Below are positions 1 to 8,012 of a stretch of 64,000 nt of DNA, one piece after another. Source of the DNA: JAEELC01 sp963621965 (GTDB lineage: Bacteria; Bacillota_I; Bacilli_A; Acholeplasmatales; Anaeroplasmataceae); contig CAVFGN010000003.1 in the NCBI GenBank assembly GCA_963621965.1, positions 1-64,000 of the forward strand, in the 5' to 3' direction. A program made the translations under genes and the position numbers. Each line of letters opens with the position of its first letter. Within the stretch, counting starts at the first letter, position 1. The notes beneath the pieces are model-generated. The model was not told the DNA's origin. It saw only the letters and a list, made by a program, of their open reading frames with translations, and made no database searches.

Positions 1-57
1 ATATATTTATAATAAATATAAATTTTGATCATTCGTTTGAAAACTAGGGTCTATTTA

Positions 58-86
58 TTTACATTTATATTATAAATTGATATAAT
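58..86 (+). promoter_or_regulatory. Sigma-A type promoter of thyA operon
   Basis: TTTACA at 58-63 and a perfect TATAAT at 81-86 are separated by 17 bp. The thyA start codon follows at 103 behind an AGGTGAT ribosome-binding site. Seen directly; promoter activity is inferred. Confidence 0.7.
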
Positions 87-102
87 TTTTTTAGGTGATT
101 TT

Positions 103-969
103 ATGAAACAATACATTGATTTATGTAAAACTATCCTTGAAAAAGGTGTAAAGAAAGAAGATAGAACAGGTACAGGAACTATTTCTATTTTTGGTTATCA
201 AATGAGATTTGATTTAAATGAAGGCTTTCCACTTCTTACCACAAAGAAAGTTCATTTAAAGTCAATAATTCATGAACTTTTATGGTTTGTATCAGGTTCA
301 ACAAATATTAAATATTTAGTAGATAACGATGTTCGTATTTGGAATGACTGGCCATATAAAGCATACTCAGAGTCTAGTGAATTTAAAGGCGAAACAATAG
401 AAGAGTTTGCCTCTAAAATAAAAGAAAGTGACGAGTTTGCTCAAAAATGGGGAAATCTAGGCCCTGTATACGGAAAACAATGGCGAAATTTTGATGGTGT
501 TGATCAATTAAAAGATATCATTGAAACAATTAAAGTAAATCCTGATAGCCGTCGTTTAATCCTTTGTGCTTGGAATCCTAAAGAAGTATCACAAATGGCT
601 CTTCCTCCATGTCACTGCTTAGTACAATTCTATGTTGTTAATAACAAGTTATCTTGTCAATTATATCAAAGAAGTGCAGATGTATTTTTAGGTGTACCAT
701 TTAATATTGCATCCTACGCTTTACTTACAATGATGATTGCGCGTGAATGCAATCTAGAACTTGGGGACTTTGTTCACACTTTAGGAGATGCACATATTTA
801 TCTAAATCATATTGAGCAAGTTGAAAAACAAATTAAACGTTCTCTACGCCCTCTTCCACAAATGGAATTAAATCCTGCAGTTAAATCAGTATTTGACTTT
901 AAATATGAAGATTTCACATTATTAAATTATAATCCTCATAGCGGCTTAAAAGGCAAGGTATCAGTCTAA
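103..969 (+). CDS. thyA: Thymidylate synthase
   Basis: Makes dTMP from dUMP using methylene-tetrahydrofolate as carbon donor and reductant. The 288-residue protein has the full ThyA signature: RTGTGT near residue 21, catalytic Cys170-His171 in MALPPCHC, and the LGVPFNIASYA nucleotide-binding stretch after it. It is slightly longer than the E. coli enzyme because of an insertion near residues 88-115, the place where the L. casei enzyme also has one. It is first in an operon and its TAA overlaps the dfrA ATG by one base. That pairing is biochemically sensible, because ThyA turns tetrahydrofolate into dihydrofolate and DHFR recycles it. Confidence 0.97.
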   Translation: MKQYIDLCKTILEKGVKKEDRTGTGTISIFGYQMRFDLNEGFPLLTTKKVHLKSIIHELLWFVSGSTNIKYLVDNDVRIWNDWPYKAYSESSEFKGETIEEFASKIKESDEFAQKWGNLGPVYGKQWRNFDGVDQLKDIIETIKVNPDSRRLILCAWNPKEVSQMALPPCHCLVQFYVVNNKLSCQLYQRSADVFLGVPFNIASYALLTMMIARECNLELGDFVHTLGDAHIYLNHIEQVEKQIKRSLRPLPQMELNPAVKSVFDFKYEDFTLLNYNPHSGLKGKVSV

Positions 970-1442
970 TGATAAAAATGATTTGGGCGATGGATGAATC
1001 TAATCTTATAGGGTCTAATAACAAGATGCCTTGGCATGTTAAAGAAGATTTAGTCTATTTTAAAAATATGACAAAAGATTATAGTGTTGTAATGGGATAT
1101 AATACTTATTTATCTATGTTATATTATTACAAAAATAAGCCATTCCCTTACAAAAATACTTATGTTTTAACAAGTAAGGAAATAAATGACAGTCGTGTGA
1201 AAACAATTCGTGATGTTTCTAGTTTTGCACGTGAGACAAAAGAAGATGTATTTATAACTGGTGGCAAGCAAACCTATCTTGCTTTCTATCCTTATGCAAG
1301 TGAACTTTATGTTACTCTAATTAAAGGAGTCCATGAAGGTGACACTTATATGGATGATATTGATCTGAATAAATTTGCTTTAGTTTCAAAAACTGAAGGT
1401 ACAAGCGGTTTGGCTACATTTTGTGTGTATAAGAGGATATAA
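969..1442 (+). CDS. dfrA: Dihydrofolate reductase
   Basis: Reduces dihydrofolate to tetrahydrofolate with NADPH, closing the cycle opened by the upstream thymidylate synthase. The 157-residue length is typical. Visible family features are the N-terminal AMDESNLIG strand, the MPWHVKEDL segment with Trp22 and the catalytic acid Asp27 (E. coli numbering also gives 27), and the TGGKQTY nucleotide-binding turn. The start codon overlaps the thyA stop, so translation is probably coupled. The product is the trimethoprim target; nothing in the sequence suggests an acquired resistance allele. Confidence 0.95.
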   Translation: MIKMIWAMDESNLIGSNNKMPWHVKEDLVYFKNMTKDYSVVMGYNTYLSMLYYYKNKPFPYKNTYVLTSKEINDSRVKTIRDVSSFARETKEDVFITGGKQTYLAFYPYASELYVTLIKGVHEGDTYMDDIDLNKFALVSKTEGTSGLATFCVYKRI

Positions 1443-1445
1443 TAT

Positions 1446-2267
1446 ATGAATGCGATTTTTATAATTTTAATTTTATGGATTATTAATTCTTTCTTATTTT
1501 CTTTAATATCTATTGTAGGACCATTATCCTTAGGCTTTATTCCGTTATGGATTATTTTAGGTTTGCTTAGTGCACTTGTAGTAAGTGTAATTTGGGTATT
1601 TGCATTAATTTATGTGATATTACCACATCAAAAAATGGGTTCTAAGGTGGGGCAAAAACTAGTTTATCCTTGGGTAAAATTAACAAATCGTTTAGCTAGA
1701 ATTCATCTTGAGGTTGAAGGAAGAGAAAACATTCCTAGTGATACATTTGTTTTGTTTGCAAATCATAAATCTATGTTAGATATTACTGTAGTTTACGAGG
1801 CATTAAATAGACCTGTTTCTGCAATTGCAAAATCTGAATTAGCTAACGTTCCTGTTTTAAAAACTTTATGTAAAGATTTTTTTGTAGAATTTGTAGATAG
1901 AAATAATGACCGTGAAGCTGTAAAAAGTTTACTTAAGGCTATTAAAAAAGTAGAACAAGGCTTGTCTTACTTTATATTCCCTGAAGGCGGAGTTAAAAGT
2001 AGAGATACTGAACTTATGGTAGAACTTAGACCAGGCGCATACAAACTTGCAACAAAGCCTAAAGCTATCATATTTCCAGCTTCTATTTTAGGAACTAATA
2101 AATTAAAAACTAATGCATTCAAAAAAAGAACTGATGTAAAAGTTATTTTTCATAAACCTATAACCTACGAAGAATATAAAGATTTAAACACTCAAGAAAT
2201 TGGTGAAAAAGTATTTAATATCGTTAATGAGGCAATTACAAATGAAAGACAAAAAGAAAATAATTAG
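1446..2267 (+). CDS. plsC: 1-acyl-sn-glycerol-3-phosphate acyltransferase (PlsC family)
   Basis: Predicted to acylate lysophosphatidic acid to phosphatidic acid at the membrane. Two hydrophobic segments fill residues 1-60. The acyltransferase motif NHKSMLD gives the H-x4-D pair His107/Asp112, and FPEGG at 179-183 is the glycerol-phosphate binding motif. RBS AGAGGAT lies just upstream, 3 bp after dfrA. A PlsY homologue at 7167-7880 supplies the preceding step of the pathway. Family placement is firm; exact acyl substrate is not visible. Confidence 0.88.
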   Translation: MNAIFIILILWIINSFLFSLISIVGPLSLGFIPLWIILGLLSALVVSVIWVFALIYVILPHQKMGSKVGQKLVYPWVKLTNRLARIHLEVEGRENIPSDTFVLFANHKSMLDITVVYEALNRPVSAIAKSELANVPVLKTLCKDFFVEFVDRNNDREAVKSLLKAIKKVEQGLSYFIFPEGGVKSRDTELMVELRPGAYKLATKPKAIIFPASILGTNKLKTNAFKKRTDVKVIFHKPITYEEYKDLNTQEIGEKVFNIVNEAITNERQKENN

Positions 2268-2454
2268 TTATTCTTGTATAATAATTGGTTTTATATTGAA
2301 TTTTGTTGCGATAGTACTTATGTTAATACCATTTATTACACGTAATGAAAATCAAACACTTTTAAATATTGGTCTTGGAATTTACTTATTTGTATTTATA
2401 TTTATAGGTGCTGGTCTAATTATGCTTATTCAAGCTAGAAACAAAAATAAGTAG
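2242..2454 (+). CDS. Small two-helix membrane protein, unknown function
   Basis: A 70-residue protein starting MKDKKKIISYS with a GAGG box nine bases upstream; the reading frame extends farther upstream inside plsC but without a better start. It overlaps the plsC end by 26 bp. Two strongly hydrophobic stretches (about residues 8-30 and 40-62) are joined by a short polar loop, and the tail is basic (ARNKNK). I recognise no family. Its position between plsC and another membrane-anchored protein suggests a membrane role, but this is only context. Confidence 0.6.
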   Translation: MKDKKKIISYSCIIIGFILNFVAIVLMLIPFITRNENQTLLNIGLGIYLFVFIFIGAGLIMLIQARNKNK

Positions 2455-2462
2455 GGCGTAAT

Positions 2463-2990
2463 ATGTCAGAAGAACTTATAAAAATATTAATAATTACATC
2501 ACTTATATTATTAATTTTATTAATAATTACATTTATTTTTACTATAAAGTATGAAAGAAACAAAAAATATAATATTGTATTTAATAAAATTAAGAAATTA
2601 GATATGAAATTTGAATCTTTATATCTAGTTAATAAAAAAGATTATGACATTTATGCTGAAACAGACTTTTCTAGATATTTTATAAAAATTATTGCAGTAA
2701 ACAAGAAGAATTATTTAAAAATTAATGAAAATTTTAATTATTATCTTGTCAGCAAAAATAAAGAAAAGAATATCGACAACTTATTAAAAATAAAAAGTTA
2801 TAAGTTTAAAGTTTTTGATGCGGAAAAAAGAATAAACAAAATTATTATCTTATATCCTGGAGTTGATCAAAAACTATTTTATAATTCAAATGTTGAAGTT
2901 AGATTTATCTACCCTACTTCCGAATTCCAAGGTGTTAGGGTTGCAAATCTAGATGAAATAGAAAATGTTTTTTATGAGCAAATAATTTAA
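2463..2990 (+). CDS. Membrane-anchored protein of unknown function
   Basis: A 175-residue protein with one N-terminal membrane helix (about residues 7-28), followed by a lysine-rich soluble domain that should face the cytoplasm. RBS AGGGCG precedes the ATG. The soluble part alternates short strands and helices and ends in a segment typical of a small alpha/beta fold, but I cannot name the family. It is the last gene of the thyA-dfrA-plsC run and is followed by an intrinsic terminator. Confidence 0.6.
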   Translation: MSEELIKILIITSLILLILLIITFIFTIKYERNKKYNIVFNKIKKLDMKFESLYLVNKKDYDIYAETDFSRYFIKIIAVNKKNYLKINENFNYYLVSKNKEKNIDNLLKIKSYKFKVFDAEKRINKIIILYPGVDQKLFYNSNVEVRFIYPTSEFQGVRVANLDEIENVFYEQII

Positions 2991-3017
2991 GCAACCTTTT
3001 AAAGGTTGTTTTATTTT
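2991..3017 (+). terminator. Intrinsic terminator after the thyA operon
   Basis: CAACCTTT pairs with AAAGGTTG and is followed by TTTTATTTTT, directly after the stop codon of the last gene. Confidence 0.8.
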
Positions 3018-3020
3018 TGC

Positions 3021-3050
3021 AAAAAAAAGTGAACCATTTCTGATTCACTC
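3021..3050 (-). terminator. Intrinsic terminator of mscL
   Basis: AGTGAA (3028-3033) and TTCACT (3044-3049) form the stem; read on the minus strand it runs into eight consecutive T. It lies just past the mscL stop codon. Confidence 0.7.
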
Positions 3051-3054
3051 TTAA

Positions 3055-3645
3055 TTACTTTTGACTAAGCAATTCTTTAATTTCTGATAACAATTGATCT
3101 GTAGTAGATAATTTATTAGCTTCTTCACGAGCTTTAATTTCTGCTTCCTCTTTAGCTTTCTTTTCAGCTTCAAGTCTAGCATTTTCTGCATCAATTGCTT
3201 TTTGTTCTTTCTTAGTAAGTTTTAAACCCTTAGCTTGTTTTTGTTCTGCGCGAATTAAAGTATTGTTAATTCCTTGACTTGCTTCTTTAACATTGTTGAA
3301 GGCACGGATGATTAAGAATAATACAAGTGCAACTAACAAGAAGTTAATGATAGCGCTAATAAAAGCACCCCAGTCAATATAAATAGAATTAGTTAAATCT
3401 AAAACTTTATTTCCTGCTTCATCTACAGTTTCACGTCTTACTAAAATAGTATACATTTTATCAAGTGCATCACTATCTCCACCACATGCATAATAAATTA
3501 CCATGTTAATAATTGGTTTTAAAATGCCACTTGATAAGGCTGTAACAATTGCGGTAAAAGCACTACCAATGATAGTACCTACAGCCATATCCATTACGTT
3601 TCCGCGTGCTATAAACTTTTTAAATTCCTCAAAAAACTTTTTCAT
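3055..3645 (-). CDS. mscL: Large-conductance mechanosensitive channel
   Basis: Homo-oligomeric membrane channel that opens at high membrane tension to release solutes on hypo-osmotic shock. The N-terminal amphipathic helix, KKFFEEFKKFIARGNVMD, and the first pore helix with AVGTIIGSAF are classical. A periplasmic-side loop and a second membrane helix (about residues 92-115) follow. At 196 residues it is longer than usual for the family (about 130-150). The excess is a charged lysine/glutamate/alanine-rich tail from about residue 125 that should form an extended coiled coil in the cytoplasm. The RBS reads AAAGGAAAG. It stands alone, opposite to its neighbours. Confidence 0.93.
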   Translation of the reverse strand: MKKFFEEFKKFIARGNVMDMAVGTIIGSAFTAIVTALSSGILKPIINMVIYYACGGDSDALDKMYTILVRRETVDEAGNKVLDLTNSIYIDWGAFISAIINFLLVALVLFLIIRAFNNVKEASQGINNTLIRAEQKQAKGLKLTKKEQKAIDAENARLEAEKKAKEEAEIKAREEANKLSTTDQLLSEIKELLSQK

Positions 3646-3747
3646 ACAGGCTTTCCTTTCTAAATAAGATTATACTATTTATTTTTAAAATTTCAATTAA
3701 TGATATTCTAAATATACATTTTGTTGTATAATTTTTGAGGTGATATC

Positions 3748-5004
3748 ATGTTTAAAAGTGCTAGTGAAGCTATTATGTGGATTGAAAATATAAAAAGAAA
3801 GAATCCACGTGAAAATTTAAATAGAATGAAAGAATTTATGTCGCTTATAGGTAACCCGGAAAAAGCTTATAAAACAATACATATAGCAGGTACTAATGGT
3901 AAAGGTGCTACTTGTGAAATTTGCGCGTCAATTTTACAAAATAAAGGTTATAAAGTAGGAAGATTTGTTTCTCCTTATATTTTAAGATTTAATGAAAGAA
4001 TTGTTGTAAATCACAAAGAAATAAGTGATGAAGATTTACTTCGTTTAACAAATTATTTGTATCCTATTGTAAACAAATATAACGAAACAAAGGGTGATAT
4101 AATTCCATTTTTTGAAGTTGTTTGTGCACTTGGCTTTTTGTATTTTAAAGAACAAAACTGTGATATTTGTGTAATTGAAGCTGGTCTTGGAGGAAGACTT
4201 GATGCGACTAACATAATTGATTCTTCACTTTGTATTATTCCTTCAATTGGTTATGATCACATGAAAACATTAGGTAATACGCTTGAAGATATCTCTAGTC
4301 ACAAACTAGGCATTGTAAAAAAAGGTGCGCATTTAATAACTGGTGTAACAAATAATCTATACGAATATTTTAACAATTATATAAAAAACATTAATGCGAG
4401 TGTAACATTTATTAATAAAGATAATTTAAGTATCGAAACATCTCTTTTAGGTACAAATTTTATTTACAATAATACTAAATATTTTACAAATCTAATTGGA
4501 GAATTTGAAGCATTAAATGCAGCTCTTGCAATAGAAGCATGTAAATGTATAGATTTTGCAATAGATGATGATTTGATTAATAACACAATTAATCATATAT
4601 TTTGGCCTGGAAGAATGGAACTTATTAGTACGAGCCCTTTAATTATACTTGATGGAGGCCACAATATAAGTGCAATTGAAGAAGTCGTAAATTCTATAAA
4701 AAAACTTAATATAGATAAAAAAATTACTGTTTTATATACCTCCCTTCATGATAAAGATAGTACTAGTGTTATAAAGAAATTAGAAGAAATAGCCTCTAGT
4801 TTTGTAATTACAAAAATTAATGATTTACGTGCAGAAGATCCTTATGTTTTATATGATAAAGTTTCAATAAGTGATAAAAAAGTTATCGAAAACGAATTTG
4901 AAGCTTATGATTCTATAGTTAAAAATATTAAAAATAATGAGATGTTACTTATAATCGGTTCACTTCATTTTGTTTCAAGTTTAAGAAGTTACATAAAAAA
5001 ATAG
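3748..5004 (+). CDS. folC: Bifunctional folylpolyglutamate/dihydrofolate synthase family
   Basis: Adds glutamate residues to folates, retaining them in the cell and making them better cofactors for enzymes such as ThyA upstream. The 418-residue Mur-ligase-type protein shows the P-loop GTNGKGAT near residue 48, the GLGGRLDATN segment, and HD/GGHN-type residues in the C-terminal domain (LDGGHN). RBS GAGGTGAT lies six bases before the ATG. A TATAAT at 3727-3732 could be the -10 of its promoter; no convincing -35 is visible. Whether it also makes dihydrofolate from dihydropteroate cannot be told from the sequence. Confidence 0.92.
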   Translation: MFKSASEAIMWIENIKRKNPRENLNRMKEFMSLIGNPEKAYKTIHIAGTNGKGATCEICASILQNKGYKVGRFVSPYILRFNERIVVNHKEISDEDLLRLTNYLYPIVNKYNETKGDIIPFFEVVCALGFLYFKEQNCDICVIEAGLGGRLDATNIIDSSLCIIPSIGYDHMKTLGNTLEDISSHKLGIVKKGAHLITGVTNNLYEYFNNYIKNINASVTFINKDNLSIETSLLGTNFIYNNTKYFTNLIGEFEALNAALAIEACKCIDFAIDDDLINNTINHIFWPGRMELISTSPLIILDGGHNISAIEEVVNSIKKLNIDKKITVLYTSLHDKDSTSVIKKLEEIASSFVITKINDLRAEDPYVLYDKVSISDKKVIENEFEAYDSIVKNIKNNEMLLIIGSLHFVSSLRSYIKK

Positions 5005-5018
5005 AAAAATAAAAAAAG

Positions 5019-5047
5019 TCACTCTATTATATAAGGGTGATTTTTTT
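5019..5047. terminator. Hairpin between folC and radC, overlapping radC start
   Basis: TCACTCT (5019-5025) pairs with AGGGTGA (5034-5040) over seven base pairs including one G-U, and is followed by seven T. It looks like a folC terminator, but the right arm is also the radC Shine-Dalgarno sequence and the last T of the tract begins the radC TTG codon. On the minus strand the seven A upstream give a T tract too. Confidence 0.55.
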
Positions 5048-5717
5048 GAAAATTGATGAATTAAAAGATTTTAATAAACCAATTAATAAACTGTGTAAAA
5101 ATGGGGTTGAAAGTCTATCTAATGAAGAATTACTTGCAATAATCATAAATGCAGGAACAAAAGATGCGTCTTGCATTGATATTGCACAAAACATATTAAA
5201 TTCATTAGATAATTTAAATGATTTTTTAAATCTAAATTTAAATAAATTAATGAAGTTTAAGGGGATTGGCGAAAAGAAGGCTTCAACTATTTTAGCTTCA
5301 ATCGAGTTATATAAAAGGTGTAGTTCTTGTTTTAAAAATAGAGAAGTCATAACTACAAAAGATAAATTTTATAGACTTATTAAACCACGAATTATGAATC
5401 TTAAGGTTGAACATATTTTTATTTGTTACCTAGACGCAAAACTTGGTGTGATTTCACTTGAAGAAATTAAAGGCGGGACTCCAAATCATATATTTTTTCC
5501 TTTTAGAAATATAGTAAAAAAGGCACTAGAACTAGATTCTGTTAGTGTAATTATCGCACATAATCATCCAACTGGTGATACTATGCCTAGTGAAGATGAC
5601 ATAAAGGCTACCGAAAAATTACTTGAGGCACTCAAAAACGTCGATATATTTTTACTTGATCATTTAGTAGTTGGAAGAGATGATTATTTTTCGATATTTG
5701 AACTCATACAAAAATAA
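5046..5717 (+). CDS. radC: RadC family JAB-domain protein
   Basis: RadC proteins carry a helix-hairpin-helix region (FKGIGEKKA near residue 72) and a C-terminal JAB1/MPN metal-binding domain. The domain motif is visible as IIAHNHPTGD followed by PSEDD, with the closing LLDHLVVG. The role in DNA metabolism is unsettled for the family. I place the start at a TTG (MKIDELKDF) because AGGGTGAT lies right before it; an in-frame GTG nine bases upstream has no ribosome-binding site. Length of 223 residues is normal. Confidence 0.88.
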   Translation: MKIDELKDFNKPINKLCKNGVESLSNEELLAIIINAGTKDASCIDIAQNILNSLDNLNDFLNLNLNKLMKFKGIGEKKASTILASIELYKRCSSCFKNREVITTKDKFYRLIKPRIMNLKVEHIFICYLDAKLGVISLEEIKGGTPNHIFFPFRNIVKKALELDSVSVIIAHNHPTGDTMPSEDDIKATEKLLEALKNVDIFLLDHLVVGRDDYFSIFELIQK

Positions 5718-5719
5718 AA

Positions 5720-5736
5720 AGAGGCTTTACGCCTCT
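5720..5736 (-). terminator. Terminator of the ferredoxin gene
   Basis: AGAGGC/GCCTCT stem with a five-base loop; on the minus strand it is followed by TTTTTATTTT. It fills the 21-bp gap between the convergent radC and ferredoxin genes. Confidence 0.65.
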
Positions 5737-5738
5737 AA

Positions 5739-5909
5739 TTATTCTTCAATGATAGCTTCTACTGGACAAACTCCTTGGCAAGCACCACAATCGATACATT
5801 GATTAGGATCGATAACTGATTGAGTGTCTCCTTCAGAGATTGCACCAACAGGACATTCATTAATACAAGCACCACATTGGATACAAGTATCTGTTACTTT
5901 TCTAGGCAT
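5739..5909 (-). CDS. 2[4Fe-4S] ferredoxin
   Basis: A 56-residue protein read on the minus strand as MPRKVTDTCIQCGACINECP and onward. Two CxxCxxCxxxCP motifs (CIQCGACINECP and CIDCGACQGVCP) bind two [4Fe-4S] clusters in the clostridial ferredoxin arrangement. An acidic C terminus ending IIEE fits an electron carrier. RBS AAAGGAGGA stands just upstream of the ATG. It is an isolated gene and its redox partner is not in this window. Its presence suggests anaerobic metabolism, for example pyruvate:ferredoxin oxidoreductase or hydrogenase, but that is inference. Confidence 0.95.
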   Translation of the reverse strand: MPRKVTDTCIQCGACINECPVGAISEGDTQSVIDPNQCIDCGACQGVCPVEAIIEE

Positions 5910-6091
5910 TAGTAAAATCCTCCTTTGGTAATATTATTATATCATTTTTTATACAATAATATCAAGATTTTAAGAATATAAAATCGTATTACAAAACTTC
6001 TTCCATAAAATTCTCACTATTTAATAATTGATAAAAACCTACTTTTTGTGTAGAATATAGTAGAACTTTTAAAAAGGAGATGTGAACTTTT

Positions 6092-6322
6092 ATGTTTTTA
6101 GTTGAAGTATCAGGCGGATCAATAGCTGGTATGATCATTGTACCACTTATCGTTGGTCTACTTTTAGGATTCTTAATTTCAAAAGCTGTTTTCAAAAAAC
6201 AATTAAAGAAGAACCCACCTATGAATGAAAAAATGGTTCGTGCCATGATGAGTCAAATGGGACGTACTCCTAGTGAAAAGCAAGTACGTGCTGTTATGCG
6301 TTCTATGGAAGAAAATAAATAA
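6092..6322 (+). CDS. YneF/UPF0154 family small membrane protein
   Basis: A 76-residue protein with one N-terminal membrane helix (about residues 10-32) and a basic cytoplasmic tail. The tail contains KKNPPMNEKMVRAMMSQMG, which closely follows the Bacillus YneF pattern (NPPxNExM..MMxQMGxxPSxKK). Function is unknown for the family. AAAGGAG lies 12 bases upstream of the ATG, a long spacing. Monocistronic, with its own terminator. Confidence 0.85.
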   Translation: MFLVEVSGGSIAGMIIVPLIVGLLLGFLISKAVFKKQLKKNPPMNEKMVRAMMSQMGRTPSEKQVRAVMRSMEENK

Positions 6323-6345
6323 GACTTTTAAAAAGTCTTTTTTTA
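6322..6345 (+). terminator. Terminator after the YneF gene
   Basis: AGACTTTT pairs with AAAAAGTCT and runs into seven T plus ATT. The next gene begins within about 15 bp of the T tract. Confidence 0.75.
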
Positions 6346-6357
6346 TTGGTAAATATT

Positions 6358-7170
6358 ATGAATTTTAAGAGAACTAATACAAAAATTTCTTTACTTGATG
6401 ATTATTATTCACATTTTAATGAGGACCATAGGCTTAAAACAAGACACGGCAATGTTGAATTTATTATCTCAAGAAAATATATTTTAGATGTTTTAAATAA
6501 TGATTTATCTAAAAAAGTTCTTGATATAGGTGCAGGTACAGGCGCTTATAGTATTGATTTATTAAATAGAGGTTTCGATGTAACAAGCGTAGAACTAGTT
6601 AAGCACAATATCGATATATTTAAGCAAAATTGTCCTCGTGCAAACGTAATTCAAGGGAACGCATTAGATTTATCTATGTTTAATGATTCTTCTTTTGATG
6701 TAGTTTTACTATTTGGCCCTATGTATCACTTACTTAAAGAAGAAGAGAAAATCAAAGCTTTAAGTGAGGCTAAACGAGTATGTAAAGATAATGGATACAT
6801 AATCACGTCATACTATATGAATGAATATGCAATTATAACATATGGGTTTATGAAAAATAATATTCGTGAAGCTCTTGAAAATAAGCAAATAGATAATAAT
6901 TTCCATATGTTAAATCTTGAAGATGACTTATATTCTATGGTAAGACTTGAGGATATAAATGAATTTAATGAAAAACTAAATCTTAAAAGAGTTAAAATAA
7001 TTGCTTCAGATGGTCCTAGTAACTATATAAGACCTTATTTGAATAAGTTAAGTGAAGAAGATTATAATTTATTTATTGAATATCAACTTAAAATGTGTGA
7101 GCGAGAAGACCTTTTAGGTGCTTCAACCCACTTAGTAGATATTGTAAGAGTTAAAAAAATGCAGAACTAA
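6358..7170 (+). CDS. SAM-dependent class I methyltransferase
   Basis: A 270-residue Rossmann-fold methyltransferase. Motif I is VLDIGAGTGAYSIDL, followed by the acidic strand-2 end (VELV), and by FDVVLLFGPMYHL as motif IV. Substrate is not predictable; the overall pattern is that of small-molecule methyltransferases. I start at ATG 6358 (MNFKRTNTK); only a weak GGTAA precedes it and an in-frame TTG lies 12 bases upstream, so the start is uncertain. Its stop codon overlaps that of convergent plsY. Confidence 0.8.
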   Translation: MNFKRTNTKISLLDDYYSHFNEDHRLKTRHGNVEFIISRKYILDVLNNDLSKKVLDIGAGTGAYSIDLLNRGFDVTSVELVKHNIDIFKQNCPRANVIQGNALDLSMFNDSSFDVVLLFGPMYHLLKEEEKIKALSEAKRVCKDNGYIITSYYMNEYAIITYGFMKNNIREALENKQIDNNFHMLNLEDDLYSMVRLEDINEFNEKLNLKRVKIIASDGPSNYIRPYLNKLSEEDYNLFIEYQLKMCEREDLLGASTHLVDIVRVKKMQN

Positions 7171-7187
7171 TTGTTCTGCTTTTTATT
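7154..7187. terminator. Bidirectional terminator shared by methyltransferase and plsY
   Basis: GCAGAAC (7161-7167) and GTTCTGC (7173-7179) with a five-base loop, flanked by A-rich DNA left and T-rich DNA right. Both convergent genes stop inside the hairpin. Confidence 0.8.
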
Positions 7188-7880
7188 ATGAATTTTTTCA
7201 TATAATTTTGCTTTGTTTTCTGTGTGTTCTTTAATTCGTTTAAAATTTGATTTATGTCTATATGTAATAATAAAGCCTAAAACGGTATACATTAAACAAG
7301 TCACAAGTTCAGGTTTACCCCAAATATACATTAGACCTAAACTTTTATCTGTTAAACCAAAAATATACTGAATCCAACAAATGAGTATTGCCCACCAAGC
7401 AGCACTAACAGATCCGATAGAAACATAACCTATAACAAGTACACAAAATGCAAATACTAAAAGACAAGTTAATCCTGAAACAGGTGTTAAAGCTAATAAT
7501 ATACCCAAACTAGGCGCAACGATTTTGCCCCCTTTAAAGCCGATGTAACAAGGGAATAAATGACCCAAAGCTGCACAAAAGCCATAAAATATAATTGGTA
7601 TATAATTATCAAAAACTTTAGTATCAAATACATATTTAACAAGTACTAGAACTATTGCGCCTTTCGAAACTTCTAAAATAAAAACAGGAATACCTATTTT
7701 TAAGCCAAAGTTTCTAATAGTATTTGTACTTCCTATATTTCCACTACCAAGTTTTCTAATATCTTGATGTTTAAAAATTAAACCAAATATTAAGCCAAAA
7801 GGTATAGCTCCAATCAAATAAGCAAGTAATAAAAAAAGAAAACTAAAACATACATTATTAATAGTGCTAAATAAAATCAT
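7167..7880 (-). CDS. plsY: Acyl-phosphate:glycerol-3-phosphate acyltransferase
   Basis: Integral membrane enzyme that makes lysophosphatidic acid from acyl phosphate, the first step of phospholipid synthesis; plsC at 1446 would do the second. The 237-residue protein has several membrane helices and the three PlsY loops: GSGNIGSTN, GHLFPCYIGFKGGK, and SxGSVSAA. RBS GGTGAT is seven bases before the ATG. It is somewhat longer than most PlsY (about 200), mainly through a charged tail. It overlaps the convergent methyltransferase by 4 bp. Confidence 0.93.
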   Translation of the reverse strand: MILFSTINNVCFSFLFLLLAYLIGAIPFGLIFGLIFKHQDIRKLGSGNIGSTNTIRNFGLKIGIPVFILEVSKGAIVLVLVKYVFDTKVFDNYIPIIFYGFCAALGHLFPCYIGFKGGKIVAPSLGILLALTPVSGLTCLLVFAFCVLVIGYVSIGSVSAAWWAILICWIQYIFGLTDKSLGLMYIWGKPELVTCLMYTVLGFIITYRHKSNFKRIKEHTENKAKLYEKIHNKKQNN

Positions 7881-8012
7881 AATATCACCACTTTACTCTT
7901 AAAATTATATTATTAAAAAATTAAATTATCAATAAGACAAAAAAATATTAAAATTAATTTTTATTTATGTTAAAATAGTTTAAGTAATGATTTTTTGTAT
8001 TGGAGTGAGTGT

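Noticed and set aside
5037..5045. GTG start for radC
   Set aside because: It lies within the AGGGTGA box itself and has no upstream ribosome-binding site; TTG at 5046 is better placed.
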